Positions 28,415 to 38,988 of a stretch of DNA of 64,000 bases are shown here, piece by piece; positions within the stretch are counted from its first letter, which is position 1; each line of letters opens with the position of its first letter. The stretch lies in the NCBI RefSeq assembly GCF_006384975.1, contig NZ_CP021645.1, forward strand, positions 2,756,001 through 2,820,000, given 5' to 3'. The position numbers and the translations under genes are program-made. Source of the stretch: Pseudomonas oryzihabitans. GTDB lineage: Bacteria; Pseudomonadota; Gammaproteobacteria; Pseudomonadales; Pseudomonadaceae. The notes beneath the pieces are model-generated. The model was not told where the DNA came from. It worked only from the letters and a program-made list of their open reading frames with translations, and did not search any database.

Positions 28415-29102
28415 GTTGCCCTAGCTGTTTATCGTGGTTTGCTTGTGGCTCTTGTTTCGCCCACCCGGGCGAGTCACTTTTGCCAATCGCGGCAAAAGTA
28501 ACCAAAAACGCTGTCCCCACGTTTCGGCCCTCCGCTGCGCTCCGGGTCCCCTCGCTCCGGTGCCGCTCCAGGGGCACGGCACGAAGGGGCTTCCTGCCCC
28601 TCGCGCCTTGCTCGGCGTCCTGCCTCGCATCCCCCTCCGCAACACCTGCACTCGGCCTCACTGACGGGGACGGGGCGCCAGCCTGAGACTACGGTGTTTA
28701 CAGGCAAAGCCAGAGCGATTCGTAGCGTGGAAAACCGCGCAGCGTTTTCCACCGGCGGGCACCTAAGCCATCAGTGGACAAGGCTTCGCCGTTGTGCACG
28801 CTACGGGCTCTTCAACCAACACTTTCAGGCTGGCGAATCGCCCCGTTCAGGAGGGCGAACGCCAGTGTCGTGGAGTGGGTCGAGCCGCAGGGATGCGGCG
28901 AGAGGTCCAGTGGGCCAGGGACGGCCCATCTGGACCGACCCCGGAACGGCGCTGGCGTGAGCGGACCCGGAGCGCAGCGCAGGGCCGGATGGTCGGGGCA
29001 AGCGTTTTTGCTTACTTTTTTCGCGACTGAAAAAAGTGAGTCGCCCGGGTGGGCGAAACAAGAGGTATCAGCAAAGCTCGGTAAGCAGCTGAGGCACCAA
29101 TA
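28415..29102. repeat. Large palindromic element, copy B
   Basis: About 690 bp, closely similar to copies A and C. Inner ends are GTTTCGCCCACCCGGGCG at 28454 and its reverse complement ending at 29059. The right half contains GACTGAAAAAAGTGAGTCGC, opposite to the left GTCACTTTTGCC. Bracketed by 31-bp repeats in opposite orientation. Confidence 0.85.
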
Positions 29103-29126
29103 AAAGCAATTCTGTGCCATCGCAAC

Positions 29127-29158
29127 GTTGGGCTTCGCCCCGCTCAGCGCCAACCTAC
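29127..29158 (-). repeat. 31-bp dispersed repeat, right border of element B (inverted)
   Basis: GTTGGGCTTCGCCCCGCTC... reading in reverse orientation to the copy at 28349. The two border the palindromic element. Confidence 0.85.
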
Positions 29159-29334
29159 CGAAGCGGTGAAAGTGATGCGCCTGGATGGACAAAACAAAAA
29201 CCATCAAAGCACTCGGTAATCAGCCAAACACCTCCACAATACCCAGCTGAAAGACAACCTCTGTCCAACCGGTCAGATTCTTGCAAGGCACTCCCCCAAA
29301 CCGCCCCAACCAGAACAACGAACCCACCCAAACG

Positions 29335-30174
29335 ATGACCTCCGCCCTGCCCCCTGCCCTCTTCACCCCGGCCTGGCCGGCGCGCCTGGAGCTGGCCTAT
29401 GCCCGCCAGGGCGACTGGACGCGCCCCACCACTCGCCGCCACCTCGGCCCCTTGCGCGTGCAGAAGCACCTCCACGCCGAAGGCCCCGAGGTCTGCCAGC
29501 ACATCCTGGTGCATCCCCCAGGCGGCATTGCCGGTGGTGATCGGCTGGATATCGAGGTCAGCGTCGGCGAGACCGCCTGGGCCCAGCTCACCAGCCCCGG
29601 CGCGGCCAAGTGGTATCGCGCCGACAGCGCGGCGCACCAGCAGATCGACCTGCGCGTCGCCGCCGGCGCCACCCTGGAGTGGCTGCCCCAGGAGACCATC
29701 GTCTTCTCCGGCGCCCAGGCCCATCTCGCCACCCGCATCGACCTGGAGGGCGACGCCCGCCTCTGCTACTGGGACATCGTCGCCCTGGGTCGCCCGGCCA
29801 GTGCCGAGCGCTTCGCCGAAGGCTTGTTCCAGGCGCATCTGGACGTCCGCCGCGATGGCCTCCCGCTATGGTACGAACGCCAGCGTCTGGTCGGCGCGGA
29901 TCGCCTGCTGGACTCGCCCATCGGCCTCGCCGGCCAACCGGTGTTCGCCACCCTGTTGATCACCGGGACCCTGGACGCCGACACCCTGGAACGCTGCCGC
30001 GAGCTCAAGCTGCCGGTGCGGGGCGACCTCACCCAACTGCCCGGCCTGGTGGTCGCCCGCTGCCTGGCCGCCGAAACTCTGCAGGCCCGCGCCTGGCTGA
30101 TCGAAGTCTGGCGCCTGCTGCGCCCGGCCCTACTCGGCCGCGCCGCCGTCCCGCCCCGGATCTGGAGTACCTGA
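29335..30174 (+). CDS. ureD: Urease accessory protein UreD
   Basis: A 279-residue UreD/UreH, the chaperone that with UreF and UreG delivers nickel to the urease apoenzyme. Family motifs: [44 protein letters not shown] and [15 protein letters not shown] at 29335 is preferred to a TTG 54 bp upstream. First gene of ureD-ureA-GNAT-ureB-ureC. An A-rich AACAACGAACC lies close before the start and may be a Crc-type site. Confidence 0.95.
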   Translation: MTSALPPALFTPAWPARLELAYARQGDWTRPTTRRHLGPLRVQKHLHAEGPEVCQHILVHPPGGIAGGDRLDIEVSVGETAWAQLTSPGAAKWYRADSAAHQQIDLRVAAGATLEWLPQETIVFSGAQAHLATRIDLEGDARLCYWDIVALGRPASAERFAEGLFQAHLDVRRDGLPLWYERQRLVGADRLLDSPIGLAGQPVFATLLITGTLDADTLERCRELKLPVRGDLTQLPGLVVARCLAAETLQARAWLIEVWRLLRPALLGRAAVPPRIWST

Positions 30175-30185
30175 GGCCGCCGCGC

Positions 30186-30215
30186 TCTTGTAGGAGCGGC
30201 CCGCGGCCGCGATGA
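30186..30215 (+). repeat. REP-like palindrome between ureD and ureA
   Basis: TTGTAGGAGCGGCCCGCGG and the following CCGCGATGATC form a GC-rich hairpin of the same REP family as 23994-24073. Confidence 0.65.
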
Positions 30216-30258
30216 TCGACCGATATCCCCTGACCGAACCTGCCAACCGGAACACCCC

Positions 30259-30561
<303 letters not shown>

Positions 30562-30571
30562 GGAAGCCAGC

Positions 30572-31081
30572 ATGAGCCTGATCGTCCGCGACGCCACCCC
30601 CGCCGACCTGCCGGCGGTCCTGGCCATCTACAACGATGCCGTGGCCAACACCACGGCGATCTGGAACGACAACCTCGTCGACCTGGCCAACCGCCAGGCC
30701 TGGTTCGACCTGCGCGCCGACCAGGGCTACCCGATCCTGGTGGCCGAGAACGCCAGCGGCGAGGTGGTCGGCTACTCGTCCTTCGGTGACTGGCGGCCCT
30801 TCGATGGCTTCCGCCACACCGTCGAGCACTCGGTCTATGTCCGCAACGACCAGCGCGGCCAGGGCATCGGCCCGCGCCTGATGACGGTGCTCATCGAGCG
30901 CGCCCGCGCCTGCGACAAGCACGTGATGGTGGCCGCCATCGAGAGCGGCAACCTGGCGTCCATCCGCCTGCACGAACGCCTGGGCTTCCTCACCACCGGG
31001 CAGATGCCCCAGGTCGGCACCAAGTTCGGTCGCTGGCTGGACCTCACCTTCATGCAACTCATGCTGGAGCAACGCCCATGA
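30572..31081 (+). CDS. GNAT acetyltransferase in the urease operon (phosphinothricin acetyltransferase-like)
   Basis: A 169-residue acetyltransferase of the PAT/bar type: [20 protein letters not shown] at the start, [20 protein letters not shown] as acetyl-CoA motif A, and [22 protein letters not shown] at 30572 follows GGAAG. It overlaps ureB by 4 bp (ATGA). A GNAT gene at this exact position, between ureA and ureB, is also known in P. aeruginosa. Likely N-acetylates methionine sulfoximine-like compounds; link to urease is not established. Confidence 0.92.
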   Translation: MSLIVRDATPADLPAVLAIYNDAVANTTAIWNDNLVDLANRQAWFDLRADQGYPILVAENASGEVVGYSSFGDWRPFDGFRHTVEHSVYVRNDQRGQGIGPRLMTVLIERARACDKHVMVAAIESGNLASIRLHERLGFLTTGQMPQVGTKFGRWLDLTFMQLMLEQRP

Positions 31082-31383
31082 TCCCCGGCGAATACCAGAT
31101 CCAGGACGGCGAGATCGAACTCAACGCCGGCCGCCGTACCTTGAGTCTCACCGTCGCCAACAGCGGTGATCGACCGATCCAGGTGGGCTCCCACTACCAC
31201 TTCCACGAGACCAACGACGCCCTGGTGTTCGACCGCGCCCTGGCCCGTGGCATGCGCCTGAACATCGCCGCCGGCACCGCCGTGCGCTTCGAGCCGGGGC
31301 AGAGCCGCGAGGTGGAGCTGGTCGAGCTGGCCGGCGCCCGTACCGTCTACGGCTTCGCCGGGCGGGTGATGGGCAAGTTGTAG
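31078..31383 (+). CDS. ureB: Urease beta subunit
   Basis: A 101-residue Ure[33 protein letters not shown] and the [20 protein letters not shown] stretch are diagnostic. Its ATG overlaps the stop of the GNAT gene (ATGA), indicating coupled translation. It is 152 bp before ureC, the gap holding a CCCTCTCCC-type repeat. Confidence 0.97.
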   Translation: MIPGEYQIQDGEIELNAGRRTLSLTVANSGDRPIQVGSHYHFHETNDALVFDRALARGMRLNIAAGTAVRFEPGQSREVELVELAGARTVYGFAGRVMGKL

Positions 31384-31413
31384 GGCCGCTCGGGCTCTTC
31401 GCCTTTTACGCGC

Positions 31414-31500
31414 TCCTCTCCCCAGGGGAGAGGGGGCCCAAGAACAGACACCGAGCTCCCGCTCTTCCCCCTCTCCCTCTGGGAGAGGGTCGGGGTGAGG
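31414..31500. repeat. CTCTCCCC/GGGGAGAG inverted repeats between ureB and ureC
   Basis: CTCTCCCCAGGGGAGAGGG and, 50 bp on, CCCTCTCCCTCTGGGAGAG then GGTGAGGG. Two palindromes of the same intergenic family as 18343, 43386 and 53639. Being inside the ure operon they could cap or process the mRNA between ureB and ureC. Confidence 0.7.
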
Positions 31501-31535
31501 GCCAACCGGACCACCTTTATTCGGGATTCACGCCT

Positions 31536-33236
31536 ATGAAAATCTCCCGCCAAGCCTATGCCGACATGTTCGGCCCCACTACCGGCGACCGGGTGCGCCT
31601 GGCCGACACCGAGCTCTGGATCGAGGTCGAGCACGACCACACCGTCTACGGCGAAGAAGTGAAATTCGGCGGCGGCAAGGTCATCCGCGACGGCATGGGC
31701 CAGAGCCAGCTGCCCGCCGCCGAGGTGGTCGACACCGTCATCACCAACGCCCTGATCGTCGATCATTGGGGCATCGTCAAGGCCGACGTCGGCCTCAAGC
31801 ACGGCCGCATCCATGCCATCGGCAAGGCCGGCAACCCGGACATCCAGCCCAACGTCACCGTCCCCATCGGCGCCGCCACCGAGGTCATCGCCGGCGAGGG
31901 CATGATCCTCACCGCGGGCGGGATCGACTCCCACATCCACTTCATCTGCCCGCAGCAGATCGAAGAGGCGCTCATGAGCGGCACCACCACCATGATCGGT
32001 GGCGGCACCGGCCCGGCCACCGGCACCTATGCCACCACCGTGACGCCCGGCCCCTGGCACATGGCGCAGATGCTCAAGGCCGCCGACGCCTTCCCGATGA
32101 ACATCGGCTTCACCGGCAAGGGCAACGCCAGCCTGCCCGAGCCGCTGGAAGAGCAGGTGCGTGCCGGCGCCATCGGTCTCAAGCTGCACGAGGACTGGGG
32201 CACCACCCCGGCCGCCATCGACAACTGCCTAGCGGTGGCCGATCGCTTCGACATCCAGGTGGCCATCCACACCGATACCCTCAATGAGTCCGGCTTCGTC
32301 GAGACCACCCTGGGCGCCTTCAAGGGCCGCACCATCCATACCTACCACACCGAGGGCGCCGGTGGCGGCCACGCGCCGGACATCATCAAGGCCTGTGGCT
32401 TCCCCAACGTGCTGCCCAGCTCCACCAACCCGACGCGGCCCTTCACCAGGAACACCATCGACGAGCACCTGGACATGCTCATGGTCTGCCACCACCTGGA
32501 CCCGAGCATCGCCGAGGACGTGGCCTTCGCCGAGAGCCGCATCCGCCGCGAAACCATCGCCGCCGAGGACATCCTCCACGACCTCGGCGCCTTCGCCATG
32601 ATCAGCTCCGACAGCCAGGCCATGGGCCGCGTCGGCGAGGTCATCACCCGCACCTGGCAGACCGCCGACAAGATGAAGAAGCAGCGCGGCCCGCTGCCCG
32701 AGGACGGCGCCGGCAACGACAACTTCCGGGTCAAGCGCTACATCGCCAAGTACACCATCAACCCGGCCATCACCCACGGCATCAGCCACGAGGTGGGCTC
32801 CATCGAGGTAGGCAAGTTCGCCGACCTGGTGCTCTGGCGTCCGGCCTTCTTTGGCGTGAAGCCGACGCTGATCCTCAAGGGTGGCGCCATCGCCGCGAGC
32901 CTGATGGGCGACGCCAACGCCTCCATCCCCACCCCGCAACCGGTGCACTACCGCCCCATGTTCGGCAGCTACGCCGGCATGCTCCACGACACCAGCCTGA
33001 CCTTCATCAGCCAGGCCGCCTTCGACGCCGGGGTGCCCGAGCAACTGGGGCTGAAGAAGCGCATCGGCGTGGTCAAGGGCTGCCGCACCGCGCAGAAGAG
33101 CGACCTCATCCACAACGGCTACCTGCCGACCATCGAGGTCGATCCGCAGAACTACCAGGTCAAGGCCGACGGCCAGTTGCTCTGGTGCGAACCGGCCGAG
33201 GTGCTGCCGATGGCGCAACGGTATTTCCTGTTTTGA
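31536..33236 (+). CDS. ureC: Urease alpha subunit (catalytic)
   Basis: A 566-residue UreC, full length, with all nickel-site features: GGIDSHIHF (His pair), GLKLHEDWG (carbamylated Lys), [10 protein letters not shown] and [16 protein letters not shown] (His ligands), MVCHHLD (active-site flap Cys-His) and [11 protein letters not shown] (Asp). It hydrolyses urea to ammonia and carbamate. ATG at 31536. ureE, ureF and ureG are not in the window; in P. aeruginosa they also lie apart from ureDABC. Confidence 0.98.
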   Translation: MKISRQAYADMFGPTTGDRVRLADTELWIEVEHDHTVYGEEVKFGGGKVIRDGMGQSQLPAAEVVDTVITNALIVDHWGIVKADVGLKHGRIHAIGKAGNPDIQPNVTVPIGAATEVIAGEGMILTAGGIDSHIHFICPQQIEEALMSGTTTMIGGGTGPATGTYATTVTPGPWHMAQMLKAADAFPMNIGFTGKGNASLPEPLEEQVRAGAIGLKLHEDWGTTPAAIDNCLAVADRFDIQVAIHTDTLNESGFVETTLGAFKGRTIHTYHTEGAGGGHAPDIIKACGFPNVLPSSTNPTRPFTRNTIDEHLDMLMVCHHLDPSIAEDVAFAESRIRRETIAAEDILHDLGAFAMISSDSQAMGRVGEVITRTWQTADKMKKQRGPLPEDGAGNDNFRVKRYIAKYTINPAITHGISHEVGSIEVGKFADLVLWRPAFFGVKPTLILKGGAIAASLMGDANASIPTPQPVHYRPMFGSYAGMLHDTSLTFISQAAFDAGVPEQLGLKKRIGVVKGCRTAQKSDLIHNGYLPTIEVDPQNYQVKADGQLLWCEPAEVLPMAQRYFLF

Positions 33237-33324
33237 CGGTTTGGCCGATGTGGCGAGCTTTTATAGCCTGGAGCAAGCGAGGATACTGCCGCGAGATGAA
33301 CAGCTACCGGTAACGAGCTCAGCC

Positions 33325-34431
33325 ATGTCTGACCAAAGCGTGCACCTTCACCACATTAAGCTCGAGGGATTCAAATCGATCAAATCCCTCGATCTCGATT
33401 TGAGCGCCATCAATATCTTGATCGGCGCCAACGGTGCAGGGAAATCGAATTTCATTTCCCTTTTCACATTCTTGCGGAATTTAGCCCAAGGCAAGCTTCA
33501 AACCTATGTAGAGCAGCAAGGCTACGCCAATACTTTCTTCCACTTTGGTACGAAACAGACATCAAGCATCCTGATTGAACTGGATGTGGGCCAAAATGGT
33601 TACCACGCCGAACTCGTGCACAGCCCCAATACCGACACCCTGCTTTTCGAAAAAGAATATTGCACATATTCGGGATCTCAAAAATCCTGGACGATAAAGG
33701 GGAAGCTAGGAGAAAGCGGCTTGCTGCCAGGCTCCGAGGCTGCCAGCGCCTATGTTCGAAAATATACACGCGATTATCTACAACACTGTCGCATCTATCA
33801 TTTTCATGACACCAGCTCGACGGCCTCATTCAAGCAATCGACCCCTCTGGAAGCCACGGATTTCCTGCATGCCGATGCGGGAAATCTAGCAGCCTTTCTC
33901 TATCGACTTAGACATGAATTTCCGCAAAGCTACAATGACATAGTCGCCACCATTAAAACCGTAGCGCCTTTTTTCCACGATTTCTATCTCCAACCTCGTG
34001 GAGCTGCTGGTGAAGAAACTATTCTTCTACGTTGGCTGCATCGCGATCACGACAATCCGTTCTCGGCCAATCAACTATCTGACGGAACCGCGCGCTTCAT
34101 TTGTCTGGCCACGCTGTTCTTGCAACCCCGTGAGTGGCGGCCCAAAACCTTAGTACTGGATGAGCCTGAACTCGGCCTACACCCTGCCGCCTTGGACGTA
34201 TTGGCAGAAATGCTGAAATCCGTTGCCCGACACAATCAGGTGATTTGCTCAACCCAGTCGGTGGTTTTCGCCAATCACTTCGAGCCGCAGGACTTTATTG
34301 TCGTCGATCAAGAGCGTGGAGTATCCACGTTCAAGCGCCTCGACGCTGACGGGCTTGCTCATTGGCTGGAGGACTATGGTACCGGTGATCTTTGGGCGAA
34401 GAATCTGATTGGAGGCCGCCCCGAATGGTGA
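33325..34431 (+). CDS. AAA family ATPase (ABC/OLD-type, AAA_21) of a putative defence pair
   Basis: A 368-residue SMC/ABC-like ATPase. Walker A is GANGAGKS (about residues 34-41); the signature-like QLSDGTARFICLATL and Walker B LVLDEPELGLHP follow in the last third, with CSTQSVVFANHF after them. No transmembrane part. ATG at 33325; an upstream TTG is less likely. The coding DNA is visibly AT-richer than ureC before it and the genes after it, which suggests acquisition. It overlaps the DUF4276 gene by 7 bp. The ATPase plus small nuclease-like protein layout recalls OLD/PARIS/AbiL-type antiphage systems. Confidence 0.85.
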   Translation: MSDQSVHLHHIKLEGFKSIKSLDLDLSAINILIGANGAGKSNFISLFTFLRNLAQGKLQTYVEQQGYANTFFHFGTKQTSSILIELDVGQNGYHAELVHSPNTDTLLFEKEYCTYSGSQKSWTIKGKLGESGLLPGSEAASAYVRKYTRDYLQHCRIYHFHDTSSTASFKQSTPLEATDFLHADAGNLAAFLYRLRHEFPQSYNDIVATIKTVAPFFHDFYLQPRGAAGEETILLRWLHRDHDNPFSANQLSDGTARFICLATLFLQPREWRPKTLVLDEPELGLHPAALDVLAEMLKSVARHNQVICSTQSVVFANHFEPQDFIVVDQERGVSTFKRLDADGLAHWLEDYGTGDLWAKNLIGGRPEW

Positions 34432-35021
34432 GGATAGGTATTTCGGTGGAAGGCCCCACCGAAGAGCGCCTCATTAAGGCAGTGCTAGTTCCTTATATGC
34501 AGGAGCGCGGCAAATTTTTGTGCCCGATATCGATCGGCGGAAATGTAAGCGTCGACAAGGTCGCTGGGGAGCTCAAGAAACTAGCTAACAGCTTCGACTA
34601 TGTTTCCACCTTCTATGATTTCTACGGTTTCAAACGACGACAGCCCGGCGAGACAAAGGCGACCTTGGAAAATCGACTTTTGCAAGCAGCTGCACCGAAC
34701 ATTCAGCAACGCTTCCTTCCATACGTGCAGATGTATGAGCTTGAAGGTATTTTGTTTTCCTCTCCCACCGCTATTGCTCAAACGCTACAAAGCCCAGCTC
34801 TGGAGAGTTGGGCTACCCAAATTGTCACCCGCTTCGGTGGTGATCCGGAGCGGATAAACGATTCGCCGCAAACCGCGCCCTCTAAACGCCTGGAACAACA
34901 CAGTGATTATCGCAAGACGACTCACGGTCCGGACATCGCAAAGCTAATAGGTGTTGAGCGACTACGAGAAGCGTGCCGTGGATTCGATGCCTGGCTGATA
35001 GCTCTGGAGGCCTTTAGATGA
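34425..35021 (+). CDS. DUF4276 family protein, putative TOPRIM-like effector
   Basis: A 198-residue DUF4276 protein. It starts MVRIGISVEGPTEERLIKAV (conserved Glu near 9 and 13-14), then ISIGGNVSVDKV, the acidic STFYDFYGFKRR (Asp65), FLPYVQMYELEGILFS (Glu105/Glu107) and a C-terminal KLIGVERLREACRGFDAWL. The acidic residues are placed as in TOPRIM/OLD-like nucleases, but that is inference. ATG at 34425 has GGAGG 9 bp upstream, within the end of the ATPase gene; the two overlap by 7 bp. Pairs of AAA ATPase and DUF4276 recur as accessory genes. Confidence 0.85.
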   Translation: MVRIGISVEGPTEERLIKAVLVPYMQERGKFLCPISIGGNVSVDKVAGELKKLANSFDYVSTFYDFYGFKRRQPGETKATLENRLLQAAAPNIQQRFLPYVQMYELEGILFSSPTAIAQTLQSPALESWATQIVTRFGGDPERINDSPQTAPSKRLEQHSDYRKTTHGPDIAKLIGVERLREACRGFDAWLIALEAFR

Positions 35022-35108
35022 AAATAGATAACCATGATGGGAAGGCGAGTCTCATCGCAGCACACCTCGCTGTCAGCTGAGCCGTCAAAGGGCGCCTAAC
35101 CCGACGAA

Positions 35109-35543
35109 ATGATTGACACAACGTTTATCAGCTCGCGCCTATTTGCGCTGTTGAGCATGCTGAGCTGCATCGTCCTGGGCCTGGCTTCACGCCTGCCCGG
35201 GGCGGTCGCGTCGTCGGGTAAGTACCCCGGCGACGTGCTCTGGGCGGCCATGGTGTTCTTCGGCTGGGGCCTGCTGCTGCCACTCAGGCCCCTACGGCAG
35301 CGCCTAGTGCTCGCCCTGGCCTCGGCTTGGGGTATCGAAGTCCTTAAGCTCTGGCAGACGCCCTGGCTAGTGGAGCTACGCCACTCCATCCTCGGCCACC
35401 TGGTATTCGGCCAGGTATTTTCCTGGCAGAACCTGGTGGCCTACGCTCTGGGCATTCTGCTGGCTGTCGGGGTGATGCGAGCGCTGGAGTGGCATTCGGC
35501 CCACCACCAGCGCCTAACTATCCGCGGTTCGCATCACGACTGA
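35109..35543 (+). CDS. DUF2809 domain-containing membrane protein
   Basis: A 144-residue protein with four predicted hydrophobic helices. The family pattern LGLASRLPG, GKYPGDVLWAAMVFFGWGLL and LKLWQTPWLVELRHSILGHLVFG is diagnostic of DUF2809, small inner-membrane proteins of unknown function. ATG at 35109. GC-rich again, so it marks the end of the AT-richer ATPase/DUF4276 island. Confidence 0.88.
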   Translation: MIDTTFISSRLFALLSMLSCIVLGLASRLPGAVASSGKYPGDVLWAAMVFFGWGLLLPLRPLRQRLVLALASAWGIEVLKLWQTPWLVELRHSILGHLVFGQVFSWQNLVAYALGILLAVGVMRALEWHSAHHQRLTIRGSHHD

Positions 35544-35549
35544 CTGGGC

Positions 35550-36956
35550 TCAGCCACGCCCCACCGGCGCGGCCGGGGCTTCCGCCCGGTCGTCACGGTC
35601 GTAGGCGGCCTTGTCCAACTGACCCATCCAGCGGGCGGTCAGGGTGCCGGCGGTCATGGCGCCGTTGACGTTGAGGGCGGTGCGGCCCATGTCGATCAGC
35701 GGCTCGATGGACACCAGCAGCGCCACCAGGGTCACCGGCAGGCCCAGGGCCGGCAGTACGATCAGGGCGGCAAAGGTGGCGCCGCCACCCACACCGGCCA
35801 CGCCCGCCGAACTCAGGGTGACGATGCCCACCAGGCTGGCGATCCACAACGGATCGAAGGGGTTGATGCCCAGCGTCGGGGCGACCATCACCGCCAGCAT
35901 GGCCGGATAAAGGCCCGCGCAGCCATTCTGGCCGATGGTGGCACCGAAGGAGGCAGCGAAGCTAGCGATGGCCGGCGGCACGCCCAGGCGTTCGGTCTGG
36001 GCCTCGATGTTCAGCGGGATGGTCGCCGCGCTGGAACGGCTGGTGAAGGCAAAGCTCAGTACCGGCCAGACCTTGGGAAAGAAGCGCGCCGGCGACAGGC
36101 CGCTCAGGGTCAGCAGCAGCGCATGCACGCCGAACAGGATGGCCAGGCCCAGGTAGGAGGCGATTAGGAAGGTGCCCAGCTTGAGCACGTCCTGGGGACT
36201 GGCGGTGGCGACCATCTTGGTCATCAGCGCCAGCACGCCATAGGGGGTGAGTTGCAGCAGCAGGCGCACCAGCTTCATCACCCAGGCCTGGAGCACGTCG
36301 ATACCGGCCAGCACCTTCTCGCCGCGGACCGGATCGTCACGCTGCAGACGCAGGGCGGCGACGCCGAGGAAGGCGGCGAAGATCACCACGCTGATGATGG
36401 AGGTGGGATTGGCACCGGAGAGATCGGCGAAGGGATTCTTCGGAATGAAGGACAGCAGCAGTTGCGGCACCGACAGGTCCGCCACCTTGCCGACATAGCT
36501 GTTCTGCAGCGCGGTCAGGCGCGCGGTCTCCTGGGCGCCCTGCACCAGCCCCTCGGCGCTGAGGCCGAACAGCCAGGTCACCAGCACCCCGACCAAGGCG
36601 GCGATGGCGGTGGTGAACAGTAGGGTACCCAGGGTCAAGAGGCTGATGCGGCCCATGGACGAGGCCTCGCGCAATCGCGCCACGGCCCCCAGGATGGAGG
36701 CGAACACCAGCGGCATGATGCTCATCTGCAGCAGTTGCACGTAGCCGTTACCGACCAGGTTGAACCAGCCGATGGAGGTCTTGAGCACGGGGGCGTCGTG
36801 CCCGTAGAGGAGTTGCAGCACCAGGCCGAAGGCCACGCCCAGGACGAGGCCGATGAAGACGCGCACGGCCAGGCTCCAGCCGGTATTGCGAGTGCGAGCC
36901 AACAGGCCGAGCAGCACGACGAAGGCGACGAGGTTGAGGACGAGAGGCAGATTCAC
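35550..36956 (-). CDS. Dicarboxylate/cation symporter family, TcyP-like cystine transporter
   Basis: A 468-residue DAACS-family transporter. Conserved are [39 protein letters not shown] (the serine-rich loop), [19 protein letters not shown] and [21 protein letters not shown]. The NGC motif and pattern fit L-cystine transporters TcyP/YdjN more than glutamate or C4-dicarboxylate carriers. Start is GTG at 36956 with GGAG upstream. It converges with the DUF2809 gene. Substrate by resemblance only. Confidence 0.85.
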   Translation of the reverse strand: MNLPLVLNLVAFVVLLGLLARTRNTGWSLAVRVFIGLVLGVAFGLVLQLLYGHDAPVLKTSIGWFNLVGNGYVQLLQMSIMPLVFASILGAVARLREASSMGRISLLTLGTLLFTTAIAALVGVLVTWLFGLSAEGLVQGAQETARLTALQNSYVGKVADLSVPQLLLSFIPKNPFADLSGANPTSIISVVIFAAFLGVAALRLQRDDPVRGEKVLAGIDVLQAWVMKLVRLLLQLTPYGVLALMTKMVATASPQDVLKLGTFLIASYLGLAILFGVHALLLTLSGLSPARFFPKVWPVLSFAFTSRSSAATIPLNIEAQTERLGVPPAIASFAASFGATIGQNGCAGLYPAMLAVMVAPTLGINPFDPLWIASLVGIVTLSSAGVAGVGGGATFAALIVLPALGLPVTLVALLVSIEPLIDMGRTALNVNGAMTAGTLTARWMGQLDKAAYDRDDRAEAPAAPVGRG

Positions 36957-37177
36957 AATGGTTCTCCAAAGCGGCGCCCGGCGCGGCCGCCGGACGAAAA
37001 GGCGGCGATGGTAGCAGCTCGGGCCACCTGGGCTTAGATCGAGGTGCTATCACCTGATAACAGGAAGAGCGGTTCTATCGCCGGGGTGAACGGTGCTCGC
37101 CTGGCGCACTGCACTGCTAGAGTGCAGACCGTCGGGAAACGATGTCCGACGCTGCCAACCAGAAAAGGAGTCACCTC

Positions 37178-37507
37178 ATGCAACGTTTCGCCAAGCTCGC
37201 CGCTTCCTTCGCCCTCGCCGCCGCCGTCACCGGCTGCACCGGCACCGCGATGAAGACGCAGAACCTGGACCCGTCGCAGTACACCGTCATCGGCCATGGC
37301 GAAGGCAAGGCCACTGGCATCATGCTGTTCCAGGTCATCCCGATCCAACAGAACGACCGCTTCGTGCGCGCCCAGAACGCGGCCATCAGGTCCCGCGGTG
37401 GCGATGCCCTGATCAACACCCAGGTGCAGGAAAACTGGTTCTGGGCCTGGGTCCTGAACGGCTACACCACCACCGTCTCCGGCGACGTGGTCAAGCTCAA
37501 GCGCTGA
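37178..37507 (+). CDS. Small lipoprotein
   Basis: A 109-residue exported lipoprotein. Signal peptide with lipobox VTGC at about residues 16-19, then a short globular domain (VIGHGEGKATGIMLFQVIPI...). ATG at 37178 is preceded by AAAGGAG. No known domain is assigned; similar proteins occur across Pseudomonas. Followed by a clear rho-independent terminator. Confidence 0.85.
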   Translation: MQRFAKLAASFALAAAVTGCTGTAMKTQNLDPSQYTVIGHGEGKATGIMLFQVIPIQQNDRFVRAQNAAIRSRGGDALINTQVQENWFWAWVLNGYTTTVSGDVVKLKR

Positions 37508-37526
37508 TCCCTCGCCCGAGCGACAG

Positions 37527-37552
37527 GCGCCGCCCACCCGGGCGGCGCTTTT
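37527..37552 (+). terminator. Rho-independent terminator after the lipoprotein gene
   Basis: GCGCCGCCC (37527-37535), loop ACCC, GGGCGGCGC (37540-37548), then TTTT. A strong stem of nine GC-rich pairs 20 bp after the stop codon. Confidence 0.88.
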
Positions 37553-37589
37553 GCGCTAGGCTGGTCGCTTCTCCCCGAGGACGCCGACC

Positions 37590-38138
37590 ATGACCACGAC
37601 CCTGATGAAACTGCCGCTGCAATCCATCGACGGCGAAACCCTGACCCTGGAACGCTACCTGGGCAAGGTGCTGCTGGTGGTGAACGTCGCCTCAAAGTGC
37701 GGCCTCACCAACCAGTACGAAGGCCTGGAACGCATCTACGAGGCCCAGCGCGAGCGCGGCCTGGAAGTACTCGGCTTTCCCGCTAACGACTTCAAGCAGC
37801 AGGAGCCCGGCAGCGACGCCGAGATCAAGGAATTCTGCACCCTCACCTACGGCGTGCAATTCCCGCTGTTCGCCAAGCTCAGCGTGGTGGGCGAAGACAA
37901 GCATCCGCTCTACGACGAACTGACCCGCGCCCAGCCCGACGCCACCGGCGACGGCCCGTTCCGTGAGCGCATGTTGAGCCGCGGCGGCAGCCCCAATCCC
38001 AAGCCTGAGGTACTGTGGAATTTCGAGAAATTCTTGATTGGGCGCAATGGTGAGGTGATGGGTCGGTTTGCACCTGATGTGACGGCGGATGATCCGCGGT
38101 TGGTGGAGGCGATTGAGGTGGAGTTGGCGAAGGGTTGA
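37590..38138 (+). CDS. Glutathione peroxidase
   Basis: A 182-residue thiol peroxidase of the glutathione peroxidase family. Catalytic tetrad: VNVASKCGLTNQ (Cys, no selenocysteine), FPANDFKQQEPGS (Gln, Asn) and VLWNFEKFLIG (Trp). Cys forms usually use thioredoxin. It reduces hydrogen or lipid peroxides in the cytoplasm. ATG at 37590. Confidence 0.93.
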   Translation: MTTTLMKLPLQSIDGETLTLERYLGKVLLVVNVASKCGLTNQYEGLERIYEAQRERGLEVLGFPANDFKQQEPGSDAEIKEFCTLTYGVQFPLFAKLSVVGEDKHPLYDELTRAQPDATGDGPFRERMLSRGGSPNPKPEVLWNFEKFLIGRNGEVMGRFAPDVTADDPRLVEAIEVELAKG

Positions 38139-38151
38139 GGTCAGGGTGCCG

Positions 38152-38183
38152 GTAGGTTGGGTTGAGCGGGAGCGAAGCCCAAC
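38152..38183 (+). repeat. 31-bp dispersed repeat, left border of element C
   Basis: GTAGGTTGGGTTGAGCGGG... copy; partner inverted copy at 38957. Confidence 0.85.
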
Positions 38184-38209
38184 GTTGCAGGGCCTCACGC
38201 TTGTTTAGT

Positions 38210-38935
38210 TGGAGCCATGGCTGCTTATTGAGTGCTTGGAGAGTTTTTGTTTCGCCCACCCGGGCGAGTCACTTTTGCCAATCGCGGCTGCGCGCCCCGG
38301 ACAAAAGTAACCAAAAACGCTTGCCCCACGTTTCGGCCCTTCGCTGCGCTCCGGGTCCCCTCGCTCCGGTGCCGCTCCAGGGGCACGGCACGAAGGGGCC
38401 TCCTGCCCCTCGCGCCTTGCTCGGCGTCCTGCCTCGCATCCCCCTCCGCAACACCTGCACTCGGCCTCTCTGACGGGGACGGGACGCCAGCCTGAAACTT
38501 TGGGAGCGTTTGCAGAGAGGCCATCGCGATTCGTAGCGTGGAAAACCGCGCAGCGTTTTCCACAGGTGGGCACCGAAACCATCAGTGGACAAGGCTGCGC
38601 CGTTGTCCACGCTACGGGGTACGGGTTATTCAACCAAAACTTTCAGGCTGGCGAATCGCCCCGTTCAGGAGGGCGAACGCCAGCGTCGTGGAGTGGGTCG
38701 AGCCGCATGGATGCGGCGAGAGGTCAAGTGGGCCAGGGACGGCCCATCTGGACCGACCCCGGAACGGCACTGGCGTGAGCGGACCCGCAGCGCAGCGGAG
38801 GGCCGGATGTCCGGGGCAAGCGTTTTTGCTTACTTTTTTCCGGGACGCGCAGTCGCGACTGAAAAAAGTGAGTCGCCCGGGTGGGCGAAACAAGAGGTAT
38901 CAGCAAGGCAGGATAAACAACTAAGACACCAAGAA
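38210..38935. repeat. Large palindromic element, copy C
   Basis: About 725 bp. Inner ends GTTTCGCCCACCCGGGCG at 38249 and its reverse complement ending at 38891. Like copy A it includes CGCGCCCCGGACAAAAGTAACC on the left, with matching inverted CTTACTTTTTTCCGGGACGCG on the right. Copies A, B and C differ by small indels around the short-arm hairpins. Confidence 0.85.
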
Positions 38936-38956
38936 GTCTTGGCAATGGTGCCATAA

Positions 38957-38988
38957 GTTGGGCTTCGCTAACGCTCAACCCAACCTAC
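38957..38988 (-). repeat. 31-bp dispersed repeat, right border of element C (inverted)
   Basis: Inverted copy of the repeat at 38152, ending CAACCTAC. Confidence 0.85.

Larger units (their letters stand above)
28318..29334. other. Gene-free repeat region before urease
   Basis: No gene is supported. It holds palindromic element copy B with its two outward 31-bp repeats, then about 170 bp before ureD without recognised signals apart from the A-rich AACAACGAAC just before the ureD start. Confidence 0.7.

Noticed and set aside
29281..29334. TTG start for ureD 54 bp upstream of the ATG
   Set aside because: Added residues are Asn/Pro/Gln-rich and not part of UreD.
33241..33324. Upstream TTG start for the AAA ATPase
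   Set aside because: Adds 28 residues of no conserved character directly after ureC; ATG at 33325 fits the family N-terminus.
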